Below, piece by piece: positions 1-7,778 of a stretch of DNA of 57,812 nt. Positions within the stretch are counted from its first letter, which is position 1, and the number at the start of each line of letters is the position of its first letter. The stretch is from assembly GCF_000513095.1 (NCBI RefSeq), contig NZ_BAUT01000021.1, positions 1 through 57,812 of the forward strand. The letters run 5' to 3'. The translations under genes were made by a program, and so were the position numbers. The stretch comes from Halalkalibacter wakoensis JCM 9140 (GTDB lineage: Bacteria; Bacillota; Bacilli; Bacillales; Bacillaceae_D). The notes below the pieces were generated by a model that saw only the letters and a program-made list of their open reading frames with translations, had not been told where the DNA came from and did not search any database.

Positions 1-20
1 TGAGCCGCCTTTATTGTCCG
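1..20. repeat. Edge copy of the TTTATTGTCCG repeat
   Basis: The first 20 bases match the repeat unit at 771-790 at 18 of 20 positions, ending in the same TTTATTGTCCG core. It is probably the last unit of an array cut by the window edge. No function is known to me. Confidence 0.6.
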
Positions 21-134
21 CACCAGGGTCAGGGGAAACCAGGTTCCTCGACCAACGTTTGGAAACAACGAAAAACAAAGAAAAGCATAGAAGACTAGCC
101 AGAATTACCAATCTATACTTAACTAAAGTGAATG

Positions 135-169
135 AAAAATCGATCCCATATATAAAGGGATCGATTTTT
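135..169. terminator. Bidirectional Rho-independent terminator
   Basis: A perfect 13-bp stem, AAAAATCGATCCC paired with GGGATCGATTTTT, encloses a 9-nt loop. A-runs and T-runs on both flanks let it work in either direction. It would end transcription from a gene left of the window and from the small minus-strand ORF at 195-323. Confidence 0.75.
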
Positions 170-194
170 GTTTGACTTTTATATAAAAAAACAA

Positions 195-323
195 TTAATT
201 ACGAAGTTTCTTTAACTGGCTATTAAATAGTTTAAAGTAGTAGCAACCTTCATCATCTTTTAATAATTTAAATCCTACCAAGGCTAACGGCGTCCAGATC
301 GTCCTCATTTTAATTAAGGGCAT
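195..323 (-). CDS. Possible small protein, 42 aa, unknown
   Basis: This short minus-strand frame has a good ribosome binding site: AGGAG lies 8 nt before the ATG at 323-321. A longer in-frame start at 389 has no comparable site. The product is basic and partly hydrophobic (it begins MPLIKMRTIW and ends QLKKLRN) and has a CYYF stretch. A terminator hairpin follows at 135-169. I recognise no family. The ribosome binding site and the following terminator are the only arguments for a real gene. Confidence 0.35.
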   Translation of the reverse strand: MPLIKMRTIWTPLALVGFKLLKDDEGCYYFKLFNSQLKKLRN

Positions 324-453
324 GTCACTCACTCCTAGAATAAAGGTTAATTTGATATATCGTTCGAGTCTAGCAAGATGTAAATACATAGGTATATTTC
401 CACTTTAGTTATAGTGTTAATTTTACTAGATTCATTTGGAAATTAAAAGGTAA

Positions 454-594
454 ATGATCTTGCAATCTACGACAGTAAGCGACATAAGTGGGTTAGGGGG
501 ACAGGTTCGATCGATTCCAAATGATGCGGTGCTCTACATTATTTGCAACCGTGAAACGTATGAACAGGTAAAGCTGACGACTGCTGCAAGATAA
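454..594 (+). CDS. Possible small ORF or gene remnant, 46 aa
   Basis: An ATG at 454 opens a 46-codon frame that ends 8 nt before the terminator stem at 603. The translation looks protein-like (SIPNDAVLYIICNRETYEQV) and not like random non-coding sequence. The site before the ATG is weak (AAGGTAA). It may be the surviving C-terminal end of a decayed gene. No family is recognised. Confidence 0.25.
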   Translation: MILQSTTVSDISGLGGQVRSIPNDAVLYIICNRETYEQVKLTTAAR

Positions 595-602
595 ATAAGA
601 AG

Positions 603-636
603 AAAGGTCCTCATCAAAAAGCATGAGGACCTTTTT
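603..636 (+). terminator. Rho-independent terminator
   Basis: The stem AAAGGTCCTCAT pairs with ATGAGGACCTTT around an 8-nt loop and is followed by a T-run. It is a strong canonical terminator although only a 46-codon frame precedes it. That supports an expressed small gene or a decayed larger one upstream. Confidence 0.75.
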
Positions 637-737
637 GCTGTGTGAAACCATTCATTTTCTCCTCCAAAGTAATCAAATTAAACGTTCTAGTAGACATTTC
701 TAACCAAAAAGCTTCCTCTCTTCCTGAGTTAACAGAG

Positions 738-832
738 TTTATTGTCGAGTTTCATTGATTTATTGTCCGATGAGCCGAATTTATTGTCCGCTACCTACAC
801 TTTATTGTCCGATGACCCACATTTATTGTCCG
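738..832. repeat. 21-bp tandem array with TTTATTGTCCG core
   Basis: The core TTTATTGTC starts at 738, 759, 780, 801 and 822, giving an exact 21-bp period over five units. Four units carry the full 11-bp core TTTATTGTCCG; the first reads TTTATTGTCGA. The 10-bp linkers vary (one is ATGAGCCGAA). A sixth relative lies at the left edge of the window. Conserved cores at two helical turns resemble iterated protein-binding sites, but nothing here identifies a binding protein. Confidence 0.8.
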
Positions 833-1348
833 CGCCACAATTCCATTCAAAAACCACACAAAAAAATCATCAACCAAAGCACGTAACAAACCAAATGACG
901 TAAAAACCCTCGCCAAAAAAGCAGGACCTAACTGCAGAACCCGCTTCTCACTATGTCAGCCGAACCTACATGACAAAGGTAGCAAGTAGCTCAGCAGCTA
1001 GTTGTGCAGCACTCACTGACCGTAACTGAGATCTTACAAAAAAAGATATCAACAGCTTATCCACGGAATTCTGTGGATAACTCATTTTTCCCGCAAACCC
1101 CGTATTCTAACTCATTTCGTCCATTCCTTTATTTGGAGACTCAACTTATGAAAAGATAGAATGATAGACCTCTTTTCAAAAAACACAAGAAGAAACGAAA
1201 GAAGCTGCAAACAAACCAATAGCACTACTCCAAAAACGAAGCAAAAAACCTATAAAGCACAAGACCCCACTTCACTGCATAAAAGTAGGGTCTGACCCCT
1301 TTATTAGTAAAGTACATAGAAAAAATGCAGGGCGCGTAAAATTATTCT
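833..1348. other. Non-coding stretch with palindrome and hairpin
   Basis: No credible gene is visible. Two structures stand out. One is a near-perfect 24-bp palindrome at 1057-1080 (separate entry). The other is a hairpin at 1262-1291, GACCCCACTT pairing with AAGTAGGGTC with one internal mismatch, next to GGTCTGACCCC. Motifs of that last kind occur around remnants of small mobile repeats in Bacillaceae, which is an inference from memory. Confidence 0.4.
1057..1080. other. Inverted pair of DnaA-box-like 9-mers
   Basis: TTATCCACG at 1057-1065 and TGTGGATAA at 1072-1080, whose reverse complement is the consensus DnaA box TTATCCACA, flank a 6-bp spacer. Together they form a 24-bp palindrome with one mismatched pair. 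No dnaA gene, AT-rich unwinding region or further box was noticed nearby, so an origin is not supported. Confidence 0.35.
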
Positions 1349-1376
1349 TTGCAATTGCATTAGTGGAAGGTAATAT
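1349..1376 (+). promoter_or_regulatory. Candidate sigma-A promoter for the wall hydrolase
   Basis: TTGCAA and TAATAT are 16 bp apart, ending about 40 nt before the start codon at 1418. The match is moderate. Confidence 0.35.
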
Positions 1377-1417
1377 TAGGTAAGAGGGAAATTACTAGGC
1401 TAAGGAGGTTTGTACAC

Positions 1418-2719
1418 ATGGTGCAGGTAACGGCGGTACGAAAATTCGTTCTGTCATCAACGTTTGCGACTGGGCTTTTTTTAATGAGCCCGCAAATAGC
1501 GGATGCAGCTCTTGGAGATCAAACCCTTCGAATAGGGACAAATCATCCAGATGTAAAGGAATTGCAAGAGGCGTTAAAGAAAAAAGGCTATTTTACGCAC
1601 CATCAGTCAACTGGCTTTTACGGTTCTATTACAGAAGAAGCGGTAAGGAAATTTCAAAAAGCAAACAACTTAAAAGTCGATGGGATTGCAGGCCCGAAAA
1701 CATTATCAGTACTTCTAGCGGAAATGGAAGGACAAGCCCAGCAGCACAATCAACAGTCTCGTTCAACGTCGAATAACGAAAAGCAAATGACGAGCCTACA
1801 AACATATCTCCGTTTTGGATCGGACGGTCAACAAGTTGAGCAATTACAAATTGCCTTAAAAGAACAAGGGTATTATAACTACAAAATTACAGGTCAATTT
1901 GGCAGAATCACAGAATCAGCTGTAAGAAACTATCAAAAAGCGAACAATCTCGTAGTAGATGGAGTTGTTGGACCAAAAACTTTAGCATCGTTGCTAGGTG
2001 AACACCCGGTACAGCAAATCACGTACGAGACGAACCTGCCGAAGATCGAACAACCGAATCAACAAATCAAAAGTGAATGGACCGTAACGAAGACCGTACT
2101 AAAAATAGGTAGCAGTGGAAGTGCCGTGACGGAACTGCAGATAGCTCTGCGTGCATTCGGTCTATTTGATCGACAACCAACGGGTTACTTTGGAGAGGAA
2201 ACCGCACAAGCTGTACGAAACTTTCAACGTTTACATAATTTGACGGCTGATGGCATAGCAGGGCCAAAAACAATGAGCAAGCTAGCAGAACTAAAATCAA
2301 CGCCAAAAGCCTCACCGAATGAAGCAGAAAAGAAAACACCAGCACTTGAGAATCAAGCAGCATTTGTTACGAATTTGATCGCAGAAGCAGCGAATCACAT
2401 CGGTGCACCTTATGTATGGAGTGGAACGACTCCGAATGGGTTTGATTGCAGTGGTTTTATTTATTATACGTTCGGACAGCAAGGCTTATCGATTCCGCGC
2501 TCTGTGAAAGATCAATGGAATATAGGGAAGTCCGTTTCAAAGCCAGCTGTTGGTGATATCGTATTCTTTGAAACGATCTCACCAGGTCCATCACATAATG
2601 GCATATATATTGGCAACGATCAATTTGTTCATAGCGGCACCTCCACGGGTGTAGTTGTTGCCAGTATGAACAACGCTTATTGGAGTGAACGCTACTTAGG
2701 CGCAAAACGCTTATACTAG
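1418..2719 (+). CDS. Secreted NlpC/P60 hydrolase with three peptidoglycan-binding domains
   Basis: 433 aa. A signal peptide (residues 1 to about 30, ending SPQIADAA) precedes three PG_binding_1 domains at roughly 35-105, 125-195 and 220-295. Each shows the pattern L(R/K)xG and an FQxxxxLxxDGIxGPKT-like end. Low-complexity linkers lead to a C-terminal NlpC/P60 domain at about 318-433. The predicted catalytic residues are visible: Cys344 in FDCSGF, His393 in PSHNGIYIG and His405 in FVHSG. Such enzymes cleave the D-Glu/diaminopimelate bond of peptide stems, as LytE-type autolysins do. The start is fixed by TAAGGAGG at 1401-1408. A bidirectional terminator follows and the next gene converges. The PG-binding domains suggest direct binding to peptidoglycan, unlike the SLH-anchored relative at 4956-5972. 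Confidence 0.9.
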   Translation: MVQVTAVRKFVLSSTFATGLFLMSPQIADAALGDQTLRIGTNHPDVKELQEALKKKGYFTHHQSTGFYGSITEEAVRKFQKANNLKVDGIAGPKTLSVLLAEMEGQAQQHNQQSRSTSNNEKQMTSLQTYLRFGSDGQQVEQLQIALKEQGYYNYKITGQFGRITESAVRNYQKANNLVVDGVVGPKTLASLLGEHPVQQITYETNLPKIEQPNQQIKSEWTVTKTVLKIGSSGSAVTELQIALRAFGLFDRQPTGYFGEETAQAVRNFQRLHNLTADGIAGPKTMSKLAELKSTPKASPNEAEKKTPALENQAAFVTNLIAEAANHIGAPYVWSGTTPNGFDCSGFIYYTFGQQGLSIPRSVKDQWNIGKSVSKPAVGDIVFFETISPGPSHNGIYIGNDQFVHSGTSTGVVVASMNNAYWSERYLGAKRLY

Positions 2720-2740
2720 TTTGATAAAGCAACCTAAAAA

Positions 2741-2775
2741 AAATCACGGAAACCAATTGGCTTTCCGTGATTTTT
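2741..2775. terminator. Bidirectional terminator between convergent genes
   Basis: AAATCACGGAAA pairs with TTTCCGTGATTT around a 9-nt loop, with an A-run before and a T-run after. It serves both the hydrolase on the plus strand and the subtilase on the minus strand. Confidence 0.85.
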
Positions 2776-2795
2776 TCTATAGATAGATGAAGACA

Positions 2796-4787
2796 CTATT
2801 CTCGCAAGTCCTCATTCAGGACGCGGGATAAGATGACTGAAAACTGTGCTCTTGTTAACGTTTGACTAGGTTGATAGAAGCGGCCATCATAACCAGTCAC
2901 AATGCCCAGTTTGGCTAACTGATTAATTTCCCTGTAACCAGTTGTAGAAGTAGTGACATCTTCAAAGATGATCGCAGAATCGGTGCCAAGAGCGAATGCT
3001 TTTCCTAAAATAGCGGCCATTTGAGCCCTCGTAATCGGAGCATTTGGCTTAAACGTTCCATCCGGAAAACCACTAATGATACCTAACTCAACAGCATAGG
3101 CAATATCTCCAGAAGCAAAATACTCTTTATTCACATCTGAAAAATTCGTCTCCGCTTGTGTCGTATCCCATTTTAAAGCTCGGGCGATCATGGCGACCGC
3201 TTGCCCACGGCGAACGGGTGCGGAAGGTTTAAAGGAACCATCGTCATACCCACTGACAATACGTTGACTCGCTAAATACGAAATGTGTGGTCCAGCCCAA
3301 AACGATTCATCTACATCCGAAAAATGAATCCATTCTACTGGTAGGGGCTCGGGCTCGGGTTGTGGTTCAGGTTCTGGTATCGATGGTTCTGGAACAGGCT
3401 CAGGTTTAACTTCTTTTTTCGGTATATGAACAGAGAGGGGTGAACTCTTTTTTGATTCAGTTCCATCTTTGCTAACGGCCGTTACATTGTATACATAATC
3501 ACCTGGTGTCAAAGTTTCTTCAAAGTGAAGATCATGAACGGTTGTAATCCATTGAGCATTTCGATAAACCTGATAAGCATCAACTCGATCTGCCTGCTGA
3601 TGTGACCATTGCAACGAGTATAGAGCAGAGTCGTCGCTATTTGTTGAAACGATGCTACCTCTTAACGAACGAGGTGCCGATAATTCAACCTTTGTTGGAG
3701 GCTGGATTAACCCGTATCCATACCGTTCATCACGAGAGCTTGTTAATGGATATGCGTCACGTTGAGCTAGTTTACGAATCTCTTTCGCGTTCAGATGAGG
3801 ATAAGCTTCACGATATAAAGCGAATACCCCTGCAACAAAAGGTGTCGCCATCGATGTCCCGCTTAATGACGCAAAACGATTATTTAAATGCGTACTGTTA
3901 ATCGATACGCCAGGGGCGCTAAACTCAATTTCCGGGCCAGTTGCCGAAAAAGAAGTGATTCGGTTTCGGTTATCTACCGCTGATACAGCAACGACACTCC
4001 CATACTTAGCCGGATACTCTACCGGCATCGGTGTTGCTGTGTTTTGGGACTTGTTTCCTGCAGCAGCAACCACGATAATATCCTGTTCATAGGCATAATC
4101 AACAACTGATTTTAAGGCAGAAGAAGGGGTGGATGTACCAAGACTTAAATTAATAATATCCATGTTTTCTTTAATCGCCCATTCAATTCCGCGAATCGTA
4201 TCGTTTAGCCTTCCATTACCTGAAGAATCAAGTGTTTTGACCGAGTAAAGATCAACGTTATGTGCAACCCCTAGATGGTTGGTACTCGCTTGATTGGCGG
4301 CGATAATGCCGGCGCTATGTGTTCCGTGACCATTGTCATCGAAGTAGGAGGTTGTATAATTAACCATTGAAACCCCACCTTGAATCGTGAGTGCAGGATG
4401 TGGAGCAATCCCGCTATCTACAACCGCTACTTTGACCCCTTTACCAGAATAACCAAGGTCCCAGCTTGAAGGAATAGATAAATGGGATATTCCCCAGTTT
4501 GCATAAGTCGAACTTTCGACAATCAGTTCTTGATTCTCCTCGATGGAGAGGACTGTAGGCCATGAACGGATTGTTTCAATCGAACGGTCATCGGTTACAA
4601 TCACAACTCCAGGGAAGAATGAGAACTCTTCCAAAATTTCAATTGATTCAAGAGATTCTAGTTTCTCATAATCAATGTCGTCTTGAAAAAGAAGGATGTA
4701 TTCATCAGAACTAGCGAATACATTGGATACTTGTAAAAAGAACAAAAAGACGAATACGACGAAAAAACGTTTCATAAATAGGGTCAT
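2796..4787 (-). CDS. SLH-anchored subtilisin-like serine protease
   Basis: 663 aa. The order is signal peptide (1 to about 26), short I9-type propeptide (about 29-88), S8 subtilase domain (about 97-355), fibronectin-III-like segment (about 370-455), a Pro/Glu-rich linker and three SLH domains (about 485-663). The triad is intact: Asp124 in VVDSG, His154 in NGHGTH, Ser312 in GTSMATP; Asn245 in AAGN is the oxyanion residue. SLH domains bind pyruvylated secondary wall polymer, so the enzyme should sit on the cell surface. The long start at 4787 has GGTGA close by; an internal Met five codons in (MKRFF) is also possible. It is transcribed towards the NlpC/P60 hydrolase and shares its terminator. 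Likely roles are processing or turnover of wall-bound proteins (inference). Confidence 0.92.
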   Translation of the reverse strand: MTLFMKRFFVVFVFLFFLQVSNVFASSDEYILLFQDDIDYEKLESLESIEILEEFSFFPGVVIVTDDRSIETIRSWPTVLSIEENQELIVESSTYANWGISHLSIPSSWDLGYSGKGVKVAVVDSGIAPHPALTIQGGVSMVNYTTSYFDDNGHGTHSAGIIAANQASTNHLGVAHNVDLYSVKTLDSSGNGRLNDTIRGIEWAIKENMDIINLSLGTSTPSSALKSVVDYAYEQDIIVVAAAGNKSQNTATPMPVEYPAKYGSVVAVSAVDNRNRITSFSATGPEIEFSAPGVSINSTHLNNRFASLSGTSMATPFVAGVFALYREAYPHLNAKEIRKLAQRDAYPLTSSRDERYGYGLIQPPTKVELSAPRSLRGSIVSTNSDDSALYSLQWSHQQADRVDAYQVYRNAQWITTVHDLHFEETLTPGDYVYNVTAVSKDGTESKKSSPLSVHIPKKEVKPEPVPEPSIPEPEPQPEPEPLPVEWIHFSDVDESFWAGPHISYLASQRIVSGYDDGSFKPSAPVRRGQAVAMIARALKWDTTQAETNFSDVNKEYFASGDIAYAVELGIISGFPDGTFKPNAPITRAQMAAILGKAFALGTDSAIIFEDVTTSTTGYREINQLAKLGIVTGYDGRFYQPSQTLTRAQFSVILSRVLNEDLRE

Positions 4788-4835
4788 CGAGTCACCAGCT
4801 TTCGTAAGCTATAAATAGAGTAGGTGTTTCATATA

Positions 4836-4863
4836 ATTATAGAAGATTAGGAACCAGATTGAA
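4836..4863 (-). promoter_or_regulatory. Candidate sigma-A promoter for the subtilase
   Basis: On the minus strand TTCAAT (4863-4858) and TATAAT (4841-4836) are 16 bp apart, about 50 nt before the start codon. The -10 element is consensus and the -35 is weak. Confidence 0.45.
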
Positions 4864-4911
4864 ATAGAAAAGACAAAGAAAAAACGGTTTAAAAAGAGAG
4901 AAAAAGGGAAT

Positions 4912-4947
4912 AAAAAAAGCAATAAGGACATTCTCCCTATTGCTTTT
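4912..4947 (-). terminator. Rho-independent terminator
   Basis: Read on the minus strand, AAAAGCAATA pairs with TATTGCTTTT (loop about 13 nt) and is followed by a T-run. It lies 9 nt after the stop codon of the SLH-NlpC/P60 gene. Confidence 0.75.
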
Positions 4948-4955
4948 ACAAACGT

Positions 4956-5972
4956 TTAATTACTTAAAGCACGATCAAAGAATACGGAAAGTTGAGCACG
5001 TGTCGTCGTTTCACCAGGACGGAATGTACCGTCTTTGTAACCTGAAGTGATGCCACTTTCAGCTAAGCTTTGAATCGCTTGATAGGAATGACGTGAATCG
5101 GATACATCTTTGAAATCTGTCTGTGCTGTTGCATCCGGAAGCTCAAAAGCCTTCTTAAAAACTAGTGCGATATGTTCTCTTGTAAATGGATCATTTGGAC
5201 GGAAGTTTCCTTTGGAATCACCCGAGAAAAATCCTGCTTGCGCGACCGCTTGGATGGCATCATAAGCATGGAATGATGAACTTACATCGTGAAAGTCAAC
5301 AGATTCTCCATTTGCTTCAAGATTCAATGCTCTTGTTAAGATAATCGCTACTTGTGCACGTGTAATTTGTTCATTTGGTTTGAAAAGGCTGCCTTCATAC
5401 CCTGTAATAATGGTTTGTTCGCCTAAGCGTCTTATGGAATTCACTGCCCAAAAATCAGAACTAACATCATGATATTGACCAGCAGGAAGCTCCTTTAACG
5501 ATACTTGCTGCACTTCGATCTCTTCTAGTACTCGTCTTGCTCCTATGTATCGACTGCCCCAATAGTGAGGATCATTAATATTAGAGATGGAAATTCCATT
5601 TGATGAAGATGCATGGATAAACTGATTGCTTCCTATATAGATACCTGAGTGAGAAGGGTTTGCTCCGGTTGTATTAAAAAATACAAGGTCTCCCACTTCT
5701 AAATCTGACTTACTAACAGATGTGCCAGCACGGTACTGAGAAGCAGAAGTTCTAGGTAAATCTATCCCGACACCATTAAATACATACCGAATAAATCCAG
5801 AACAATCAAATCCGCTTGGGGTTGTACCGCCAAAGCGATAAGGTGTACCAAGTTGGCCCTTTGCAATTGACACAATATCATCACGAACGGATGATGCTTT
5901 CACTTGGTCGCGTGGCGCAATCGTTGCTAATAGCAAGATAGTTAACACGACACACATGGTCCTCTTCGACAA
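4956..5972 (-). CDS. SLH-anchored NlpC/P60 peptidoglycan hydrolase
   Basis: 338 aa from the TTG at 5972, chosen because GGAG at 5984-5981 lies 8 nt upstream. A GTG at 5981 gives three more residues but overlaps that GGAG. A signal peptide (SKRTMCVVLTILLLATI) precedes an NlpC/P60 domain (about 30-150) with Cys57 in FDCSGF, His108 in PSHSGIYIG and His120 in FIHASS. Three SLH domains fill about 165-338. The protein should cleave peptidoglycan stem peptides at the surface while bound to secondary wall polymer through the SLH domains. Its catalytic domain resembles that of the gene at 1418-2719, but the anchoring module differs. It is a single-gene unit with its own terminator. Confidence 0.9.
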   Translation of the reverse strand: MSKRTMCVVLTILLLATIAPRDQVKASSVRDDIVSIAKGQLGTPYRFGGTTPSGFDCSGFIRYVFNGVGIDLPRTSASQYRAGTSVSKSDLEVGDLVFFNTTGANPSHSGIYIGSNQFIHASSSNGISISNINDPHYWGSRYIGARRVLEEIEVQQVSLKELPAGQYHDVSSDFWAVNSIRRLGEQTIITGYEGSLFKPNEQITRAQVAIILTRALNLEANGESVDFHDVSSSFHAYDAIQAVAQAGFFSGDSKGNFRPNDPFTREHIALVFKKAFELPDATAQTDFKDVSDSRHSYQAIQSLAESGITSGYKDGTFRPGETTTRAQLSVFFDRALSN

Positions 5973-6243
5973 GCCTAACACTCCAATCTTTCGACAATTC
6001 TATCTAGTAAACTACTGATTTATTTTCCTAGGACTAAGTCTAGCATAAGAATCTACCAATTTTTATTACATTTGTGTAACAGAATGACAACATTTTATGA
6101 CAGATAATCGAAAAATCCCCTTCATATATTGTCGATTAGGTAGAATTTGTAAAAATAGAAAGCTAACTGAAATTAAAAAATGAGGGAATTTGGAGTAGTG
6201 CTACCGTAATTGAAAAATCAAACTTGTGTTCAGGCTAGCTGAT

Positions 6244-6272
6244 TTGTACAATAAGAATGATACAAATACAAT
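6244..6272 (+). promoter_or_regulatory. Sigma-A promoter of the lipoprotein gene
   Basis: TTGTAC, a 17-bp spacer and TACAAT lie 27 nt before the start codon at 6299. The rest of the 5973-6298 gap shows no gene. Confidence 0.6.
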
Positions 6273-6298
6273 GAGAAGAAACGCTAGGAGAAGATAGA

Positions 6299-7104
6299 AT
6301 GAAACAAATACTCATTCCCCTGTTTATTGTTACCCTGTTTGTACTCTCAGGATGTGGGGACCAGCTTAAAGCCGAGCAAGTGTATGATGAAGCTATAATG
6401 GCAACAGAACAATTAGAAAGTGTATCGTTTCAACGGAATCAAACGCTAACGGCACAACAAGAGTCGTTTCGTTCAGCAATGGAAGGTGAAATAGCATATA
6501 ATCCGTTACAAGCGTATGCGGAAATTCAAATGACCCTTTTAAACTTAACAGAATCATTGAATATGGAAGTGTATGTAACGAATGATGAGTGGAGGGTTAG
6601 ACCAAATAACCCTGGTGCAACGTGGCAAGTGCGTGACAGAGAGGGATTTACGGATCAATCTTTGAGAAACCAACAACGTTGTTGGAAGCTTTCCTACCAT
6701 ATAATAATGAATTTTTAATGAAGGAATCAGAAATCCTCTATTATGATCCAGAGAATGAAGAAGTGTTATTAGATGAGGAAGCTGAGACGATCTCAGTTTA
6801 TGAAGTATCATTTAGAGGGTCAGATGAACAGTACCGTCCATTGGTTCTTCAGCATATCGAACAAATGGGACTAGCGGATCACCCGAATCTAAACATGGAT
6901 GATGTAATGGAGAGCATTGAAATTGAACGAATTGACATGACGATTTTTGTTGATGTCGAAACATTTGATGTTCACCGCTTCCAAACACGCTTCCGTTATA
7001 CGGTTGAAATCCTCGATGAGTTCCGTGTCATTGATGAATCGCTTTTGCTTCGTTTTCAAAATCATAACGAACCTGTTTCTATAGAAGAGAAGATAGAAGG
7101 TTAG
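6299..7104 (+). pseudogene. Lipoprotein (DUF6612-like), frameshifted
   Basis: The first frame (6299-6718) begins with a lipoprotein signal peptide ending LSGC, so the mature protein would be lipid-anchored on the outer face of the membrane. It then resembles DUF6612-type lipoproteins: a VYDEAIMATEQLESVSF helix followed by beta-rich sequence. The reading frame shifts near 6665. Adding one G after CTTTG joins it to the second frame (ending 7104), giving TDQSLEKPTTLLEAF without a gap and about 268 residues in all. AGGAGA lies 8 nt before the ATG. Both halves keep protein-like sequence, so the indel is recent or a sequencing error. The family assignment is from memory and tentative; the substrate or partner is unknown. 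Confidence 0.7.
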
Positions 7105-7122
7105 TTTAAAAAATACATCGTT

Positions 7123-7270
7123 AAGAGGTTGGGACCTAACTAAAGGGTTAAATGGATAATGGGCATGCTGAACTTTAGCGGAGGATCGTTCCGGAGCGAT
7201 TGCTATGCAGCGACAATCTTCACACACCATTGCCAGTTTATAAAACCACTTTTGTCCAAGCCTCTTTTTT
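7123..7270. repeat. Long imperfect palindrome, dispersed Bacillaceae-type repeat
   Basis: AAGAGGTTGGGACCTAA at the left end pairs with TTTTGTCCAAGCCTCTT at the right (13 of 17), followed by a T-rich run. The interior is about 110 bp. Elements with a GTTGGGAC...GTCCnAnCC frame recur between genes in Firmicutes, as I recall. It may act as a terminator for the lipoprotein gene. No coding sense is visible. Confidence 0.5.
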
Positions 7271-7549
7271 TTGTTCTTTTTTAGATTATTAATTGGAATA
7301 ACTGCCGATGACAAACATACGATGAGAGAGTGGGCTGAGGACGTATGTACAATAGACTTTGCAAAAACATTTACATAGCAACAAAGATAACTACCATTAA
7401 TTGCTAGTGTAAAAACCAGAAAAACTTTCGTGAATCTATTTGCAAATGAAGAATTATTGTGTAGAATGACGTTAGATGTTGAATCTGATGTCACTCCAAC
7501 CGCACCACTTGTAGATTCTAGTAAATTTATGTTATAATAAGTAGAATCA

Positions 7550-7578
7550 TTGACAACAAGGAATCTAGCAAGTATAAT
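7550..7578 (+). promoter_or_regulatory. Consensus sigma-A promoter of the S-layer gene
   Basis: TTGACA, a 17-bp spacer and TATAAT match the sigma-A consensus at every position. Transcription would start near 7585, leaving a leader of about 195 nt before the ATG at 7779. A second candidate, TTGTAG-18-TATAAT, lies just upstream at 7509-7538. Strong or multiple promoters and long leaders are typical of major S-layer genes. Confidence 0.8.
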
Positions 7579-7684
7579 CATCTTGCAGATTACAGTTGGA
7601 ATGACTGCAATTTACTAGTTCAAACAGGCGGACTAGGGTATTGGTTTTGAAATAAGATCTGCATCAAAGTTTAAGTACACCGTT

Positions 7685-7700
7685 GTTTGACCAGTCAGTC
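7685..7700. promoter_or_regulatory. Degenerate copy of the GACCAGTCAGTC operator
   Basis: GTTTGACCAGTCAGTC shares 12 consecutive bases (GACCAGTCAGTC) with the operators at 40420 and 44836, but its left outer half-site is lost. It lies about 100 nt downstream of the predicted S-layer transcription start. Binding by the TetR protein encoded at 49383 is inferred only. Confidence 0.4.
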
Positions 7701-7778
7701 CTATAACGTCTTAGTAATTAGTAAAACAGTTTAACTGTACATTCAAAATGTACATAATCTAAGGAGGAAAAAGAAAAC

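Noticed and set aside
738-832. CRISPR array
   Set aside because: The repeated core is only 11 bp with 10-bp linkers, and no cas gene is present. The 21-bp period fits binding sites or a simple tandem repeat.
1057-1080. Replication origin
   Set aside because: Only two DnaA-like boxes, with no dnaA, dnaN or AT-rich unwinding element nearby.
2067-2363. Minus-strand frames inside the wall hydrolase (also 2457-2756)
   Set aside because: Shadows of the plus-strand gene; no ribosome binding site and no recognisable domain.
6889-7581. 230-codon minus-strand frame
   Set aside because: It overlaps the coding end of the lipoprotein and runs through a dispersed palindromic repeat and a promoter. The translation is low-complexity and has no domain.
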